From Rodentolepis nana (taxonomy: Eukaryota > Platyhelminthes > Cestoda > Cyclophyllidea > Hymenolepididae), in contig UZAE01013960.1 of assembly GCA_900617975.1 (NCBI GenBank), forward strand, positions 1 to 17,752: a DNA stretch of 17,752 nucleotides. The letters are read 5' to 3'. The notes under the pieces were generated by a model. It saw only the letters and a list, made by a program, of their open reading frames with translations. It had not been told where the DNA came from and made no database searches. The translations under genes were made by a program, and so were the position numbers. This document shows, in pieces, positions 1 through 6,756 of this stretch; the stretch's first letter is position 1, and each line of letters opens with the position of its first letter.

Positions 1-600
1 GAGAGAGAGGCTTTTTGGTTTGTCATCGATTTGTAATGCTATCTTCAATTCTATGGCTTTCTGTATTAGACCAGATTGCGTTTTCAGATGTCTTGGTCTA
101 TTCTCATAGGGGCTAAAGAACTTATTCATGGGAATGCGCAGTAGCTTCTCATACAGGATCAAGGCCTTTTCTTTGATAAGGGAACATATTGTGGTGCTCC
201 CTGTAACCAGGAGCATTGCATCAATGGGTGTTGATTTCATCCCTCCAGTAATTAGTTGTAATGCTTGGTTTTGTGCCTTCTCGAGTGGTTTGAGAGTCAC
301 CTCTGTGGCTGCAATGAGTGGCTCACAGCAATACAACATTATTGGCTGAATAAACATCTTGTAAGTGGTGTTGAGAGTTGAGCGCGCACAGCCCCATACG
401 CAACCAGCAAGACGCTTCAGTTCATTCAGTCTATTGGAGACTCGTTCTTCTATTTTAGCAATGTGTCTTTTCCACGTTAGCTTTGTGTCAAACATCGTTC
501 CAAGAAAAGTGAACTCATTGATTTTTTCTAGGTTAGTATCCTTGTACCTCAGAAGCGGTTTATGCTGTGATGGGCATTTTTCGAAGCGGCGGAATACCAT
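1..600 (-). pseudogene. Retrotransposon RT thumb and post-RT region, partial
   Basis: An open minus-strand frame of 200 codons runs from an ATG at 600-598 off the window edge with no stop. It includes KPLLRYKDTNLEKINEFTFL, then FDTKLTWKRHI, LKRLAGCVWG, YKMFIQPIMLYCCEPLIAA, LEKAQNQALQLITGG, MKSTPIDAMLLVTGSTTI and RIPMNKFFSPYENRP. This order (FLG..D..LTW..HI, then the ALRLITG-like and TPI blocks) is that of the region after the RT palm in jockey/I-group LINEs, which often precedes an RNase H domain. No RNase H is seen before the edge. The frame differs from that of the YAYD box just upstream (609-620), so the ATG is probably not a true start but the point where a deletion fused two frames. Confidence 0.82.
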
Positions 601-1245
601 AGAACAAGATCATATGCATAAAGTAAGCACCTGATGCCCGTGACTGTCTGCACCAATTCGGCTGATTTGAAATCGACGAAAACAGCCGTAAGGGTATTTC
701 TTTCATCCAAAGAATATTGTTGGTCTCAAGGAACCAGGTCAGCCTCCTGTTAACCGCTCTTTCCATTAGTTTAGCCATCACGCTTGTGAGGGAGATAGGC
801 CTATAATTGTCAAAGTTGCTGGGGTCTTTGCCTTTTTTAGTACTGGTATTACTATGGTAACTTTCCATTGGTTAGGTACGAGACTGGTCTTCCAGATTTT
901 GTTGAAAAGCGTTAGCATGGTTTTCTTGGCTTTCGGTCCCAGTCTAATTAGAAATTCTGGATGTATACTGTCTTCGCCAGGAGACATTTTGCACTTGAGC
1001 TGTTTTATCGCAGCATTAAGTTCGCAAAGTTTAAATGATTCAGTAAGTACATTATTTAGTGTCGCTATGTCTTCCATATTTTCACCAATCTGTCTTACTT
1101 GTATCTTTAAATCTCCTGAAGACTTTCTGACAAAAGGGTATTTCTTTTGCTTGTGGGAATAGAACCTCGTAGGGTATTTCTTTTGCTTGTGGGAATAGAA
1201 CTTCGCAAAGCAGTTAATTTTGCTTGTGGGAATAGAACCTCGCAA
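601..1245 (-). pseudogene. Retrotransposon RT fingers and palm remnant, frameshifted and deleted
   Basis: The frame at 1245-778 carries ELNAAIKQLKCKMSPGED, HPEFLIRLGPKAKKTM and NQWKVTIVIPVLKK. It then shifts near 860-835 into the frame with SNFDNYRPISLTSVMAK and NRRLTWFLETNNIL. A third frame continues as LTAVFVDFKSA, which is RT motif A with the first catalytic Asp. That passes directly into ELVQTVTGIRCLLYAYD, the lead-in to motif C, without the intervening segment that holds motif B. The catalytic YADD-type box reads YAYD (codons at 620-609), so one of the paired aspartates is lost. The RT is therefore disabled by frameshifts, an internal deletion and an active-site substitution. Confidence 0.85.
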
Positions 1246-1455
1246 AGCAGTTAGCTACTGCTTGTGGGAATAGAACCTCGCAAAGTAGTTAGCTATTTTC
1301 CTCGCAAAGAGTTAGCTATTTCGGTGTCGGTGGTAAGCAATTTGCTGTTTAAATTCGGAGTCGGTGGTAAGCAGTTTGTTTTTTAAACGTATTTGTTATG
1401 GGAATAGAACCTCGCAAAGCAGTTAGCTATTTCGTTAGGTAAGCAATTTGCTGTT
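1140..1455 (-). repeat. Nested tandem duplications inside the retrotransposon linker
   Basis: The plus-strand core GGGAATAGAAC begins at 1155, 1191, 1228, 1266 and 1400, usually followed by a CTCGCAAAG-type continuation and GTTAGCTA. A second unit, GTCGGTGGTAAGCA, occurs near 1325 and 1361. On the minus strand the unit encodes a CFARFYSHKQK-like peptide several times. The sister copy has a single one at about 17330-17360 (YFERFYSHKQKK) and a single LLTTDSE just before it. The expansion is therefore derived. Unit lengths vary (about 36-38 bp, with one 134-bp step), which suggests overlapping local duplications, not one regular array. Confidence 0.85.
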
Positions 1456-1680
1456 TAAGCGTATTGGTTCTTTTTTGTGTTGGTTCTGGGTCTTTCTCTG
1501 TTGTTTTGGAGGTTACCCAGGAATTTAAGTCTTTCTCTATTGTTTCGGAGGTTTCTCAGAAATTTGAATGTGCGTTGGCTATCACTTTGATAGTTGATAT
1601 TTGGGAAGAACTTGTCGATTGAAGTCCGTTTTTTGCTTGTAAGATGGCTCGCCTTAGGACAGATGATTGTCGTCTCCAGG
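1455..1680 (-). pseudogene. Retrotransposon pre-RT linker fragment
   Basis: The minus-strand frame upstream of the expanded block contains INYQSDSQRTFKFLRNLRNN, followed by a second LKFLGNLQNNRERP. The sister copy (17188-17260) has only one such unit, INYQSDRQRTFKFLGNLQNN, so this stretch carries its own internal duplication of about 15 codons (near 1490-1570). It ends at a stop soon after NTKKNQYA. On the other side it meets the N at 1681, so the rest of the 5' part is missing from the assembly. No catalytic function is expected for this linker. Confidence 0.7.
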
Positions 1681-1681
1681 N
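1681..1681. other. Single-N assembly join
   Basis: An N separates the retrotransposon (left) from a family A repeat fragment (right). Unlike the joins at 5748/8385 and 9804, I see no sequence shared across it. Confidence 0.9.
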
Positions 1682-1791
1682 GGCCGAATAATGAATAACA
1701 GATGTGAAAGAGACAGACATACAAAGTCAGAGAAAAAGTAAGATGAGTACTGTGAAAGGGGTCGAATATGACAGAAAGTCAGGTCATAGTA
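1682..1791 (-). repeat. Family A (SINE-like) repeat, part split off by the mariner
   Basis: The stretch with GATGTGAAAGAGACAGACA, GAGTACTGTGAAAGGGGTCG and AATATGACAGAAAGTCAGG matches the reverse complement of 3485-3610 and, less closely, 5410-5505 and 10640-10730. It continues after the mariner at 3085. Its far end is cut by the N at 1681. Confidence 0.85.
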
Positions 1792-1821
1792 TTAGATTGG
1801 CAACTAAGTCATTGCCGATTT
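1792..1821 (+). repeat. mariner left terminal inverted repeat
   Basis: Starts TTAGATTGGCAACTAAGTCA and continues TTGCCGATTT, close to the usual mariner terminus TTAGGTTGGC. It pairs with 3054-3082 with three mismatches and one single-base gap. Confidence 0.93.
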
Positions 1822-1865
1822 CAAATAAGAAGGCAAATTCGGAATTTTCGTTTAAAAATATAACT

Positions 1866-2901
1866 TTATTCAATTAGATATTGGCCGCTCTTGTCGATGA
1901 CCTTTTTCCATCCTTCTGGCAGAGTATAAATTCCCCGTTCGTAAAATGTCTGGTCTTTGCTATTAAAAAACTCAATTAGGTGTGATCCGACATCATCCGC
2001 GTTGTTAAAAATTTTACCATTTAAAGAGTTTTGCATGGAACGAAACAAATGATAATCCGAAGGCGCAAGGTCAGGGCTATATGGTGGGTGTGACAAAACA
2101 TCCCAACCCAGTTCCATTAATTTTTGCCGAGTAACCAAAGATGTGTGGGGCCTTGCGTTATCATGATGGAAAACAACACCCTTCCGCCGATTTGATAATG
2201 CCGGCCGCTTATCTTCAATTGCATCCTTCAGTTTTTCGAGTTCTTCAACATACACATTTGAATTTATCGTTTGGTTCTGCGGCATGAGTTCAAAATACAA
2301 AATTCCTTTGTGATCCCCCCACCAGACTGACAGCATAATCTTTTTTAGGTGAATCTCTGCTTTTGATACTGTTTGGGCTGGTTGATCTTGCTTCACCCAT
2401 GATCCCTTGCGAGTAACATTGTTATAAACTATCCACTTTTCGTCGCCAGTAACTAGGTTCTTCATCGGAAATGGATCATTCTCATTGCGTTTCAGTAGCG
2501 AATCAAAGATGCTAATCCGTTGCGTCAAATGAATTTCCTTTAACTGGTGATGGATCCATCAATCAAGTTTCTTGACATAACCAAGGGTTTTTAATTTTTT
2601 CAATGCATGTATGCAACACATTGAGCTTCTCTGCAATATCTCGTGTTGTGCTGTGACGATTTGAATCGATAATGGCCTTGATATGGGTTTCATCCACTTC
2701 GACTGGGCGGCCAGATCGTTGTGAATTTTTCAGTGAAAAATCACCGGAACGAAATCTTTCAAACCAATTTCGACACTGCCTTTCTTTTAAGGCTTCATCT
2801 TCATATACGGCAAATAACTTCTTTTGTGCTTGCGATGCGTTCTTGCCTTTTCGGAAGTAATACAATAAAATGTGTCGGAAGTGCACGTCCTGTTCTTTCA
2901 T
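1866..2901 (-). pseudogene. mariner transposase, one frameshift and one stop
   Basis: The ATG is at 2901-2899 and TAA at 1868-1866, giving about 345 codons, the normal mariner length. The N-terminal half has the paired helix-turn-helix DNA-binding region (RHILLYYFRKGKNASQAQKK; QCRNWFERFRSGDFSL; SQRSGRPVEVDE; TTRDIAEKLNV). The catalytic half keeps all three aspartates: VTGDEKW, HHDNARPHTS and YSPDLAPSDYHLF, with 34 residues between the second and third, so DD34D. Two lesions lie close together: a frameshift at about 2580-2590, after which the frame reads LGYVKKLD, and an in-frame TGA at 2561-2559 where relatives have the V of the LDVWVPHEL block. The reading resumes as WIHHQLKEIHLTQRISIFDS. 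Otherwise it is well preserved, implying fairly recent loss of function or, less likely, sequencing errors. The stop codon sits inside an AATAAA. Confidence 0.93.
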
Positions 2902-3053
2902 TTTTAAATTGGGATAAAAACAAAACTAAAGACTAAACAAAAAAATTGTTTACTAATTAACCTAGAAGCCCATACAGTAAGAAAAAAATATAGGTTAGAT
3001 GCTCTGACCACGTTAACAAAACAAAAGAAAGTATAGAGTGAATCTGTCAACAT

Positions 3054-3082
3054 AAACGGCAATGACTTATTTGCCAACCCAA
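3054..3082 (-). repeat. mariner right terminal inverted repeat
   Basis: The reverse complement starts TTGGGTTGGCAAATAAGTCA and continues TTGCCGTTT, matching the left end. It is followed directly by the TA at 3083-3084. Confidence 0.93.
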
Positions 3083-3084
3083 TA

Positions 3085-3166
3085 GCTTGAAGTCAGAAGT
3101 CAATTGCCGATAAATAGACTTTTTTACCGTATAAGTATACGTTATCCAGGGTGCACCACGAAGTGT
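3085..3166 (-). repeat. Family A repeat, remainder after the mariner
   Basis: GCTTGAAGTCAGAAGTCAAT, then a GCCGTATAAGTATACG-type hairpin and CCAGGGTGCACCACG, continue the copy interrupted at 1791. Read on the minus strand this is the 5' end of the repeat. It stops at CACG, lacking the terminal TAGACTTACCTCC segment seen in other copies. Confidence 0.85.
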
Positions 3167-3402
3167 AAAATATATAATATGCTTACCGAATAACCCCAAC
3201 CTATTGTCAGCCATCACGTTCCCTCGAAAGTTAGCGAATGTCAAAAATACTGAAATGACTGTATTTAATATATCAGAAATAAATTTATGCCTATAAGGAA
3301 AATGTTGGAACACGGTCCTTCGAAATAACTTCAATTCCCAAAGAAGTATATTTTAAGGATCAAATTCAGGTACTGTTTTCGTCGTATGAAGTTTCACTTT
3401 CT
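3167..3402. other. Unassigned spacer between two family A copies
   Basis: AT-rich sequence without a recognisable gene. The family A copies on either side point in opposite directions with their 5' ends facing each other. Confidence 0.5.
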
Positions 3403-3738
3403 GGGGTGTTCAATAGACTTACCTCCACGTTGTGCGCCCTGGGCAACGTATACTTATACGGCAAAAAGTCTATTGTTCGGCAGTTGACTTCTGACTTCAC
3501 ATTTCTATGGCCCGACTGTTTTTCATATTCGACCCCTTCACAGTACTCATCTTACCTTTTTTTATGCCTTTGTGTCTGTCTGTCCCTTTTACATCTGTGA
3601 ATCATTATTCTGTCTCCCATCCCGACTTTTTGTCACATTGATGTCCCTTTTCCTCTTCATGAAGCCCCGAAGTCAGCTCCAGGGCTAATGATAACTATCT
3701 TCAAAACTCCTGCCATTTGATATAAATAAATAAATAAT
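3403..3738 (+). repeat. Family A (SINE-like) repeat, most complete copy
   Basis: It opens GGGGTGTTCAATAGACTTAC, includes CTCCACG, CCCTGGGCAACGTATAC, CAGTTGACTTCTGACTTC, a pyrimidine-rich middle and CTGCCATTTGATATAAAT, and ends in (TAAA)-type repeats. About 330 bp, no open frame of note, a conserved 5' end and an A-rich simple tail are what a SINE or other non-autonomous retroposon would show. Other copies are at 1682-3166 (split), 5269-5579, 8717-9027 and 10566-10827, with 5' fragments at 5749-5799 and 6144-6185. I could not find convincing tRNA A and B boxes at normal spacing, so the origin is open. A 10-bp perfect inverted repeat (3411-3420 with 3466-3475) and an inner CGTAT/ATACG hairpin (3448-3461) could fold the 5' end. 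Confidence 0.75.
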
Positions 3739-3740
3739 TG

Positions 3741-3768
3741 GGAACAGCCTGCCATTTGATACAAATAA
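3741..3768 (+). repeat. Second, partial family A 3' end
   Basis: After the tail of the full copy, CCTGCCATTTGATACAAATA appears again, a repeat of the last about 20 bp before the tail at 3711-3738. It may be a tandem 3'-end duplication or the stub of another copy. Confidence 0.6.
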
Positions 3769-4937
3769 GTTTCACATTCTCATACTTTGATAAATGCGGA
3801 ATATCTACAAAACTCTAATTTAAGGTTATTGCACCGTACCATCAGGACAAAATTATTAACTTTGACCTCATTGACACAATAACAGGAGGACACAAACTTT
3901 TAACTACTGTCAAACGTCACTCATGTATGGACGAAATTGATTCACACATTATTTATTCCATTTTTGCCGTTTTTGATGAAATTAGACTAATTAATTAATT
4001 AACCTGATAAAATTTGAGAACATTCACACGCGCAACATTGGTTTTATTTTAACTGCATAAAAGCAAATGCATTGACCGAAAGAAACAGGAATAAAAGCTC
4101 ACTTATGCTGAAATTTAAGATTAACTCTAAAATTTAAGATTACATCTTGGCTTTAATTTTGTTACCTATTTAGCACTTACGCAAAATTTCAGCAAAATCT
4201 TCTGTTGAAAGAGTCTAATTTGCATAATGGAATTATCTTCTGAACCATAATATTCCTCGAATTCTCTCACTCTCTATTTATCATTCACCTATTAGCTCAC
4301 AATACTGGTCCAATTGGCAGCCGCTCACAATTGATCTAAAAGTCATGATGTCCGAAAACTGCTTTTATCCAATTAATCGTGTCAGTTACTTTCTACTGGG
4401 ATTGTCCTTAATGCCGTTGACCTCCTAATTCCTCACCACATTAATCAATTTCAACCACCCTTTATAGTCGTTTGGTGAACTTGATTAGTCTTAGGTAGGC
4501 TGAAAGTTCAAATATTTCCGACAGCATCGCAAGTAATCTAAACAGATGTTTGTCAAATACAAGTGGAAATTGAAATGTTTCGCTTTATTTCCTAATTTAA
4601 AGCCAAATGGTGATGGATGGCTTTCAAAAAAAAATTAGTTGAAGGAGACAAGAGGATAATGTTGGTGAGCTATAGTTTAAAAGGAAGATTTCAGAATAGA
4701 CATGGCAGTGATATGATTCGTTTAGAAAAGCTGTGAATTGCACAATTGTATCTCATTCGCAGAATAGCATTTTGTAATGCGCGATCGTGCGTGCAGAAAC
4801 CACCGGCCAATCCAAAAATTAGGTATATACGACGTCAAATAACATTTATGACAATAATGGCCAATCGTGTGGGGCAGAATAGAACTATAACCCATAAAAG
4901 CACTCCACTTCAATTGCTCTGTGCCCTCGATATTATT
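3769..4937. other. No gene recognised (1.2 kb)
   Basis: AT-rich with short open frames only. The overlapping small frames on both strands at 4722-4949 resemble nothing I recognise and have no supporting splice or motif context. Confidence 0.5.
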
Positions 4938-5747
4938 GAGGTGTCTTAGCTAATTTCAAATGCAACCTAAACCTAGAGGATTTTGGCATGAAGTTTGCTG
5001 AGGTTAAATCAGGACTCACTTGTCACACAAATTTGGTTCGCTAATTATTTAAGCATCTGTCTGAAAATGGTAACAGAAATAAATATATATCAATAAGCCA
5101 GGGTGACGACTTTCCCATATTTTTTTGTCCTCAATAACTACACATACAATTACTTCCAATAAAGTAATGGACGATAAGGCAATTCGTATTGAAGGTCAAA
5201 TCTGTTCTTTCGATTGCTCGTTTAATTCGAAATAACCAAATTGACTTGAGAGTATCGGAACAAAAGTATATTTATTTATATCAAATGGCAGGCGTTATGA
5301 TATTTTTCATTATCCCTATAGTTGACTTCAGGCTTCACAGAGGAGAAGGAAAATCAAAGTGAAAAAATTCGAGATGGGGGGGAGGGGGTAGGGAAGAGAA
5401 GAGTGTTTCAAAGATGTAAAAGAAACAGAAAAGAAGGTAGAAAAACGGTGAGGTGAGTACTGTGGAGGGCGTCGAACATGACATACAGTGGGGCCATAGT
5501 AGTTTGAAGTCAGAAGTCAACTGCCGGTTAATAGACCTTTTTGCCGTATGAGTATACGTTGCCCAGGGTGCACCACGTGTAGATACGATTAATTTGCATT
5601 TATCTCATTTAATTACAAATTTGCAAATATCACAAACTAATTAATTAAAAATAATTTTGCCTAAAACATCTCGCATTCTTTCAGCCAATAGAAAAAGAAC
5701 ATTTAACGTCCGGAAATGATACACTTTGCACATTAATGAAAGGTTAA
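4938..5747 (+). repeat. 810-bp direct repeat, copy 1, ending at an N
   Basis: Identical to 8386-9195 at a constant offset of 3,448, with no indels and, by eye, substitutions only at 5430 and 5432. Copy 1 ends exactly at the N at 5748 and copy 2 begins exactly after the N at 8385. That pattern is expected when the ends of two overlapping contigs are both kept in a scaffold. The unit holds unassigned AT-rich DNA and one family A copy. Confidence 0.93.
5269..5579 (-). repeat. Family A repeat, minus-strand copy
   Basis: On the minus strand it runs from CACGTGGTGCACCCTGGGCA to the tail TGATATAAATAAATA. It lacks the outermost about 25 bp of the 5' end. A purine-rich block at 5376-5405 (reverse complement CCCCCTCCCCCC) is specific to this copy and its duplicate. 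The 61-codon minus-strand frame here is an artefact of this low-complexity block. Confidence 0.82.
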
Positions 5748-5748
5748 N
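5748..5748. other. Single-N assembly join
   Basis: The left flank (AAAGGTTAA) continues elsewhere as AAAGGTTAATAAAATA at 9188-9203, not into the sequence that follows this N. The join is therefore doubtful. Confidence 0.9.
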
Positions 5749-5799
5749 TATGCGTTGCCCAGGGTGTACCACGTGGTGGTAAGTCTGTCGCACATCCCG
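5749..5799 (-). repeat. Family A 5'-end fragment at a contig edge
   Basis: TATGCGTTGCCCAGGGTGTA, CCACGTGGTGGTAAGTCTGT and CGCACATCCC are the reverse complement of the 5' end of family A. The rest may have been lost at the N at 5748. Confidence 0.75.
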
Positions 5800-6544
5800 C
5801 TCTCTTTAATATAATTATGTTAAATCGCAAACCCTTTGAGGTAAATTGTTCTACCATAGTAGTCGTTAGAGGAAGGCAGAAGCAATACACCTTCATTTGA
5901 CTCCCGCTGTCTCTATTATGAAAACTACTCAACTAGCAAGTAATCAGTGTCAGAATGTTTGTCAGTAATGTGTTATGGGAGTGTGTAAAGCCTGCCTTCA
6001 TTATACTAGAGCATGTCCAAGGTGCTTGATTCAATTTTCCCTTTAACGGTTTCAATCGGCTGAAATTAGACTTGTCCCATCTCATCAGTGCACGTTAACT
6101 GGAATGTTTTCGACAAGAATTTTTGAGTAAATGGAAGTTCGATTCCAGGGTGCACCACGTGGAGGTAAGTCTATCGCACACCCCAAATTTCTAATTTAAA
6201 TGGATTTTGAAATCATGTCGAATAGTGCAACGCTTTGTCAATAAAGTCTTACTTTATGGTAATGATAGGATAGTTTTGTATCGTGCTTGGATCGTGCTAA
6301 TAGTATAAAAACAGGGATATATAGTTAGAACCCTCGGAACCCTCTTTACGGGGAAGCTAATAAACCACTCCAGGAAGCCAAAGGCCTGATATATTTCAAG
6401 GCATCTTTCTCCTTTGTTTTCTGCCTTTGACTTTTCTTATGATTGAAGTCCTTTTTTTACGATTATTTTGATGAAGTTGCTTTGGACTGTGCTTATTGTC
6501 CTTATCAACTTTTTATTCATTTCTTGTGTCACTTGTGTATTCAG
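5800..6544 (+). other. Probable intron DNA upstream of the glucosidase exons
   Basis: No coding similarity is visible apart from the family A fragment at 6144-6185. The stretch ends in a pyrimidine-rich run and TTGTGTATTCAG (6533-6544), a good splice acceptor for the following exon. The preceding exon, which should end in a WTGDN..EWDH-type block, is not recognisable here. A small perfect hairpin (ATAAAGT/ACTTTAT) lies at 6241-6257. Confidence 0.6.
6144..6185 (-). repeat. Family A 5'-end fragment
   Basis: CCAGGGTGCACCACGTGGAG followed by GTAAGTCTATCGCACACCCC is the reverse complement of the first about 40 bp of family A, with no further match downstream of that. A 5'-only fragment is unusual for a retroposed repeat, which normally loses its 5' end. 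Confidence 0.72.
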
Positions 6545-6756
6545 ATAACCACCCCAATGTTGTTGAGCCTATCGATGACTGGTCTCACTTTCTGCGGAGC
6601 TGATGTGGGAGGCTTCTTCCGTAACCCGTCTGGCGAACTCTACACCCGATGGTATCAAGCTGCAGCCTTCCATCCTTTCATTCGTTCGCATGCCCACATT
6701 GATTCGGACTACCGCGAACCATGGAATTTCGATGCTCCATATGTCGATGCGATCAG
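6545..6756 (+). other. GANAB: GANAB coding exon 1 of 3 in window
   Basis: Follows TATTCAG and begins ITTPMLLSLSMTGL, aligning with the ISIPM block just after the catalytic acid in animal enzymes. 70 codons plus two bases; it ends ATCAG before GTTTGT (phase 2). The open frame extends artificially on both sides into introns. Confidence 0.9.

Larger units (their letters stand above)
1..1680 (-). mobile_element. Decayed non-LTR retrotransposon (jockey/I-like), left copy
   Basis: On the minus strand this reads, in order, as a pre-RT linker (1680-1455), a tandemly expanded stretch (1455-1140), RT fingers (1245-720), a deleted palm (about 720-600) and the thumb/post-RT region (600-1). The RT blocks are typical of jockey/I-type LINEs: SPGEDSIHPEF, NQWKVTIVIPVLKK, NFDNYRPISLTS, FLGTMFDTKLTW and LEKAQNQALQLITGG. 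A second copy of the same family lies at 17149-17752 on the other strand and shows the unexpanded arrangement. Frameshifts, an internal deletion and an altered catalytic box show it is inactive. It runs off the left edge of the window and stops at the N at 1681 on the other side. The clade is inferred from motif style only. No endonuclease domain or 3' tail is visible here. Confidence 0.88.
1792..3082 (-). mobile_element. mariner (Tc1/mariner, DD34D) transposon, 1,291 bp
   Basis: This is a full-length mariner bounded by terminal inverted repeats and a TA dinucleotide on each side (1790-1791 and 3083-3084), the canonical target-site duplication. The transposase lies on the minus strand, with about 150 bp before its start and about 74 bp (including the terminal repeat) after its stop. 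The 1.3-kb length is usual for the family. It was inserted into a family A repeat: the flanks GGTCATAG and GCTTGAAGTCAG join into the uninterrupted form seen at 5500-5515 and 8948-8963. Mariners move by cut-and-paste through transposase binding at both ends. This copy can no longer code for intact transposase, but its ends look usable as a substrate if enzyme were supplied in trans (inference). Confidence 0.95.

Noticed and set aside
365..1162. Plus-strand open frames at 128-349, 365-634 and 854-1162
   Set aside because: They are antisense shadows of the retrotransposon RT, which has clear motifs on the minus strand.
2672..2936. Plus-strand frames over the transposase start
   Set aside because: Antisense to the mariner helix-turn-helix region.
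5335..5520. 61-codon minus-strand frame (again at 8783-8968)
   Set aside because: It lies inside family A and is driven by a low-complexity pyrimidine run; the duplicate copy differs only at the two substitution sites.
6134..6155. GTTCGATTCC as a tRNA T-loop or B box
   Set aside because: There is no A box or cloverleaf upstream; the match straddles the start of a family A fragment.
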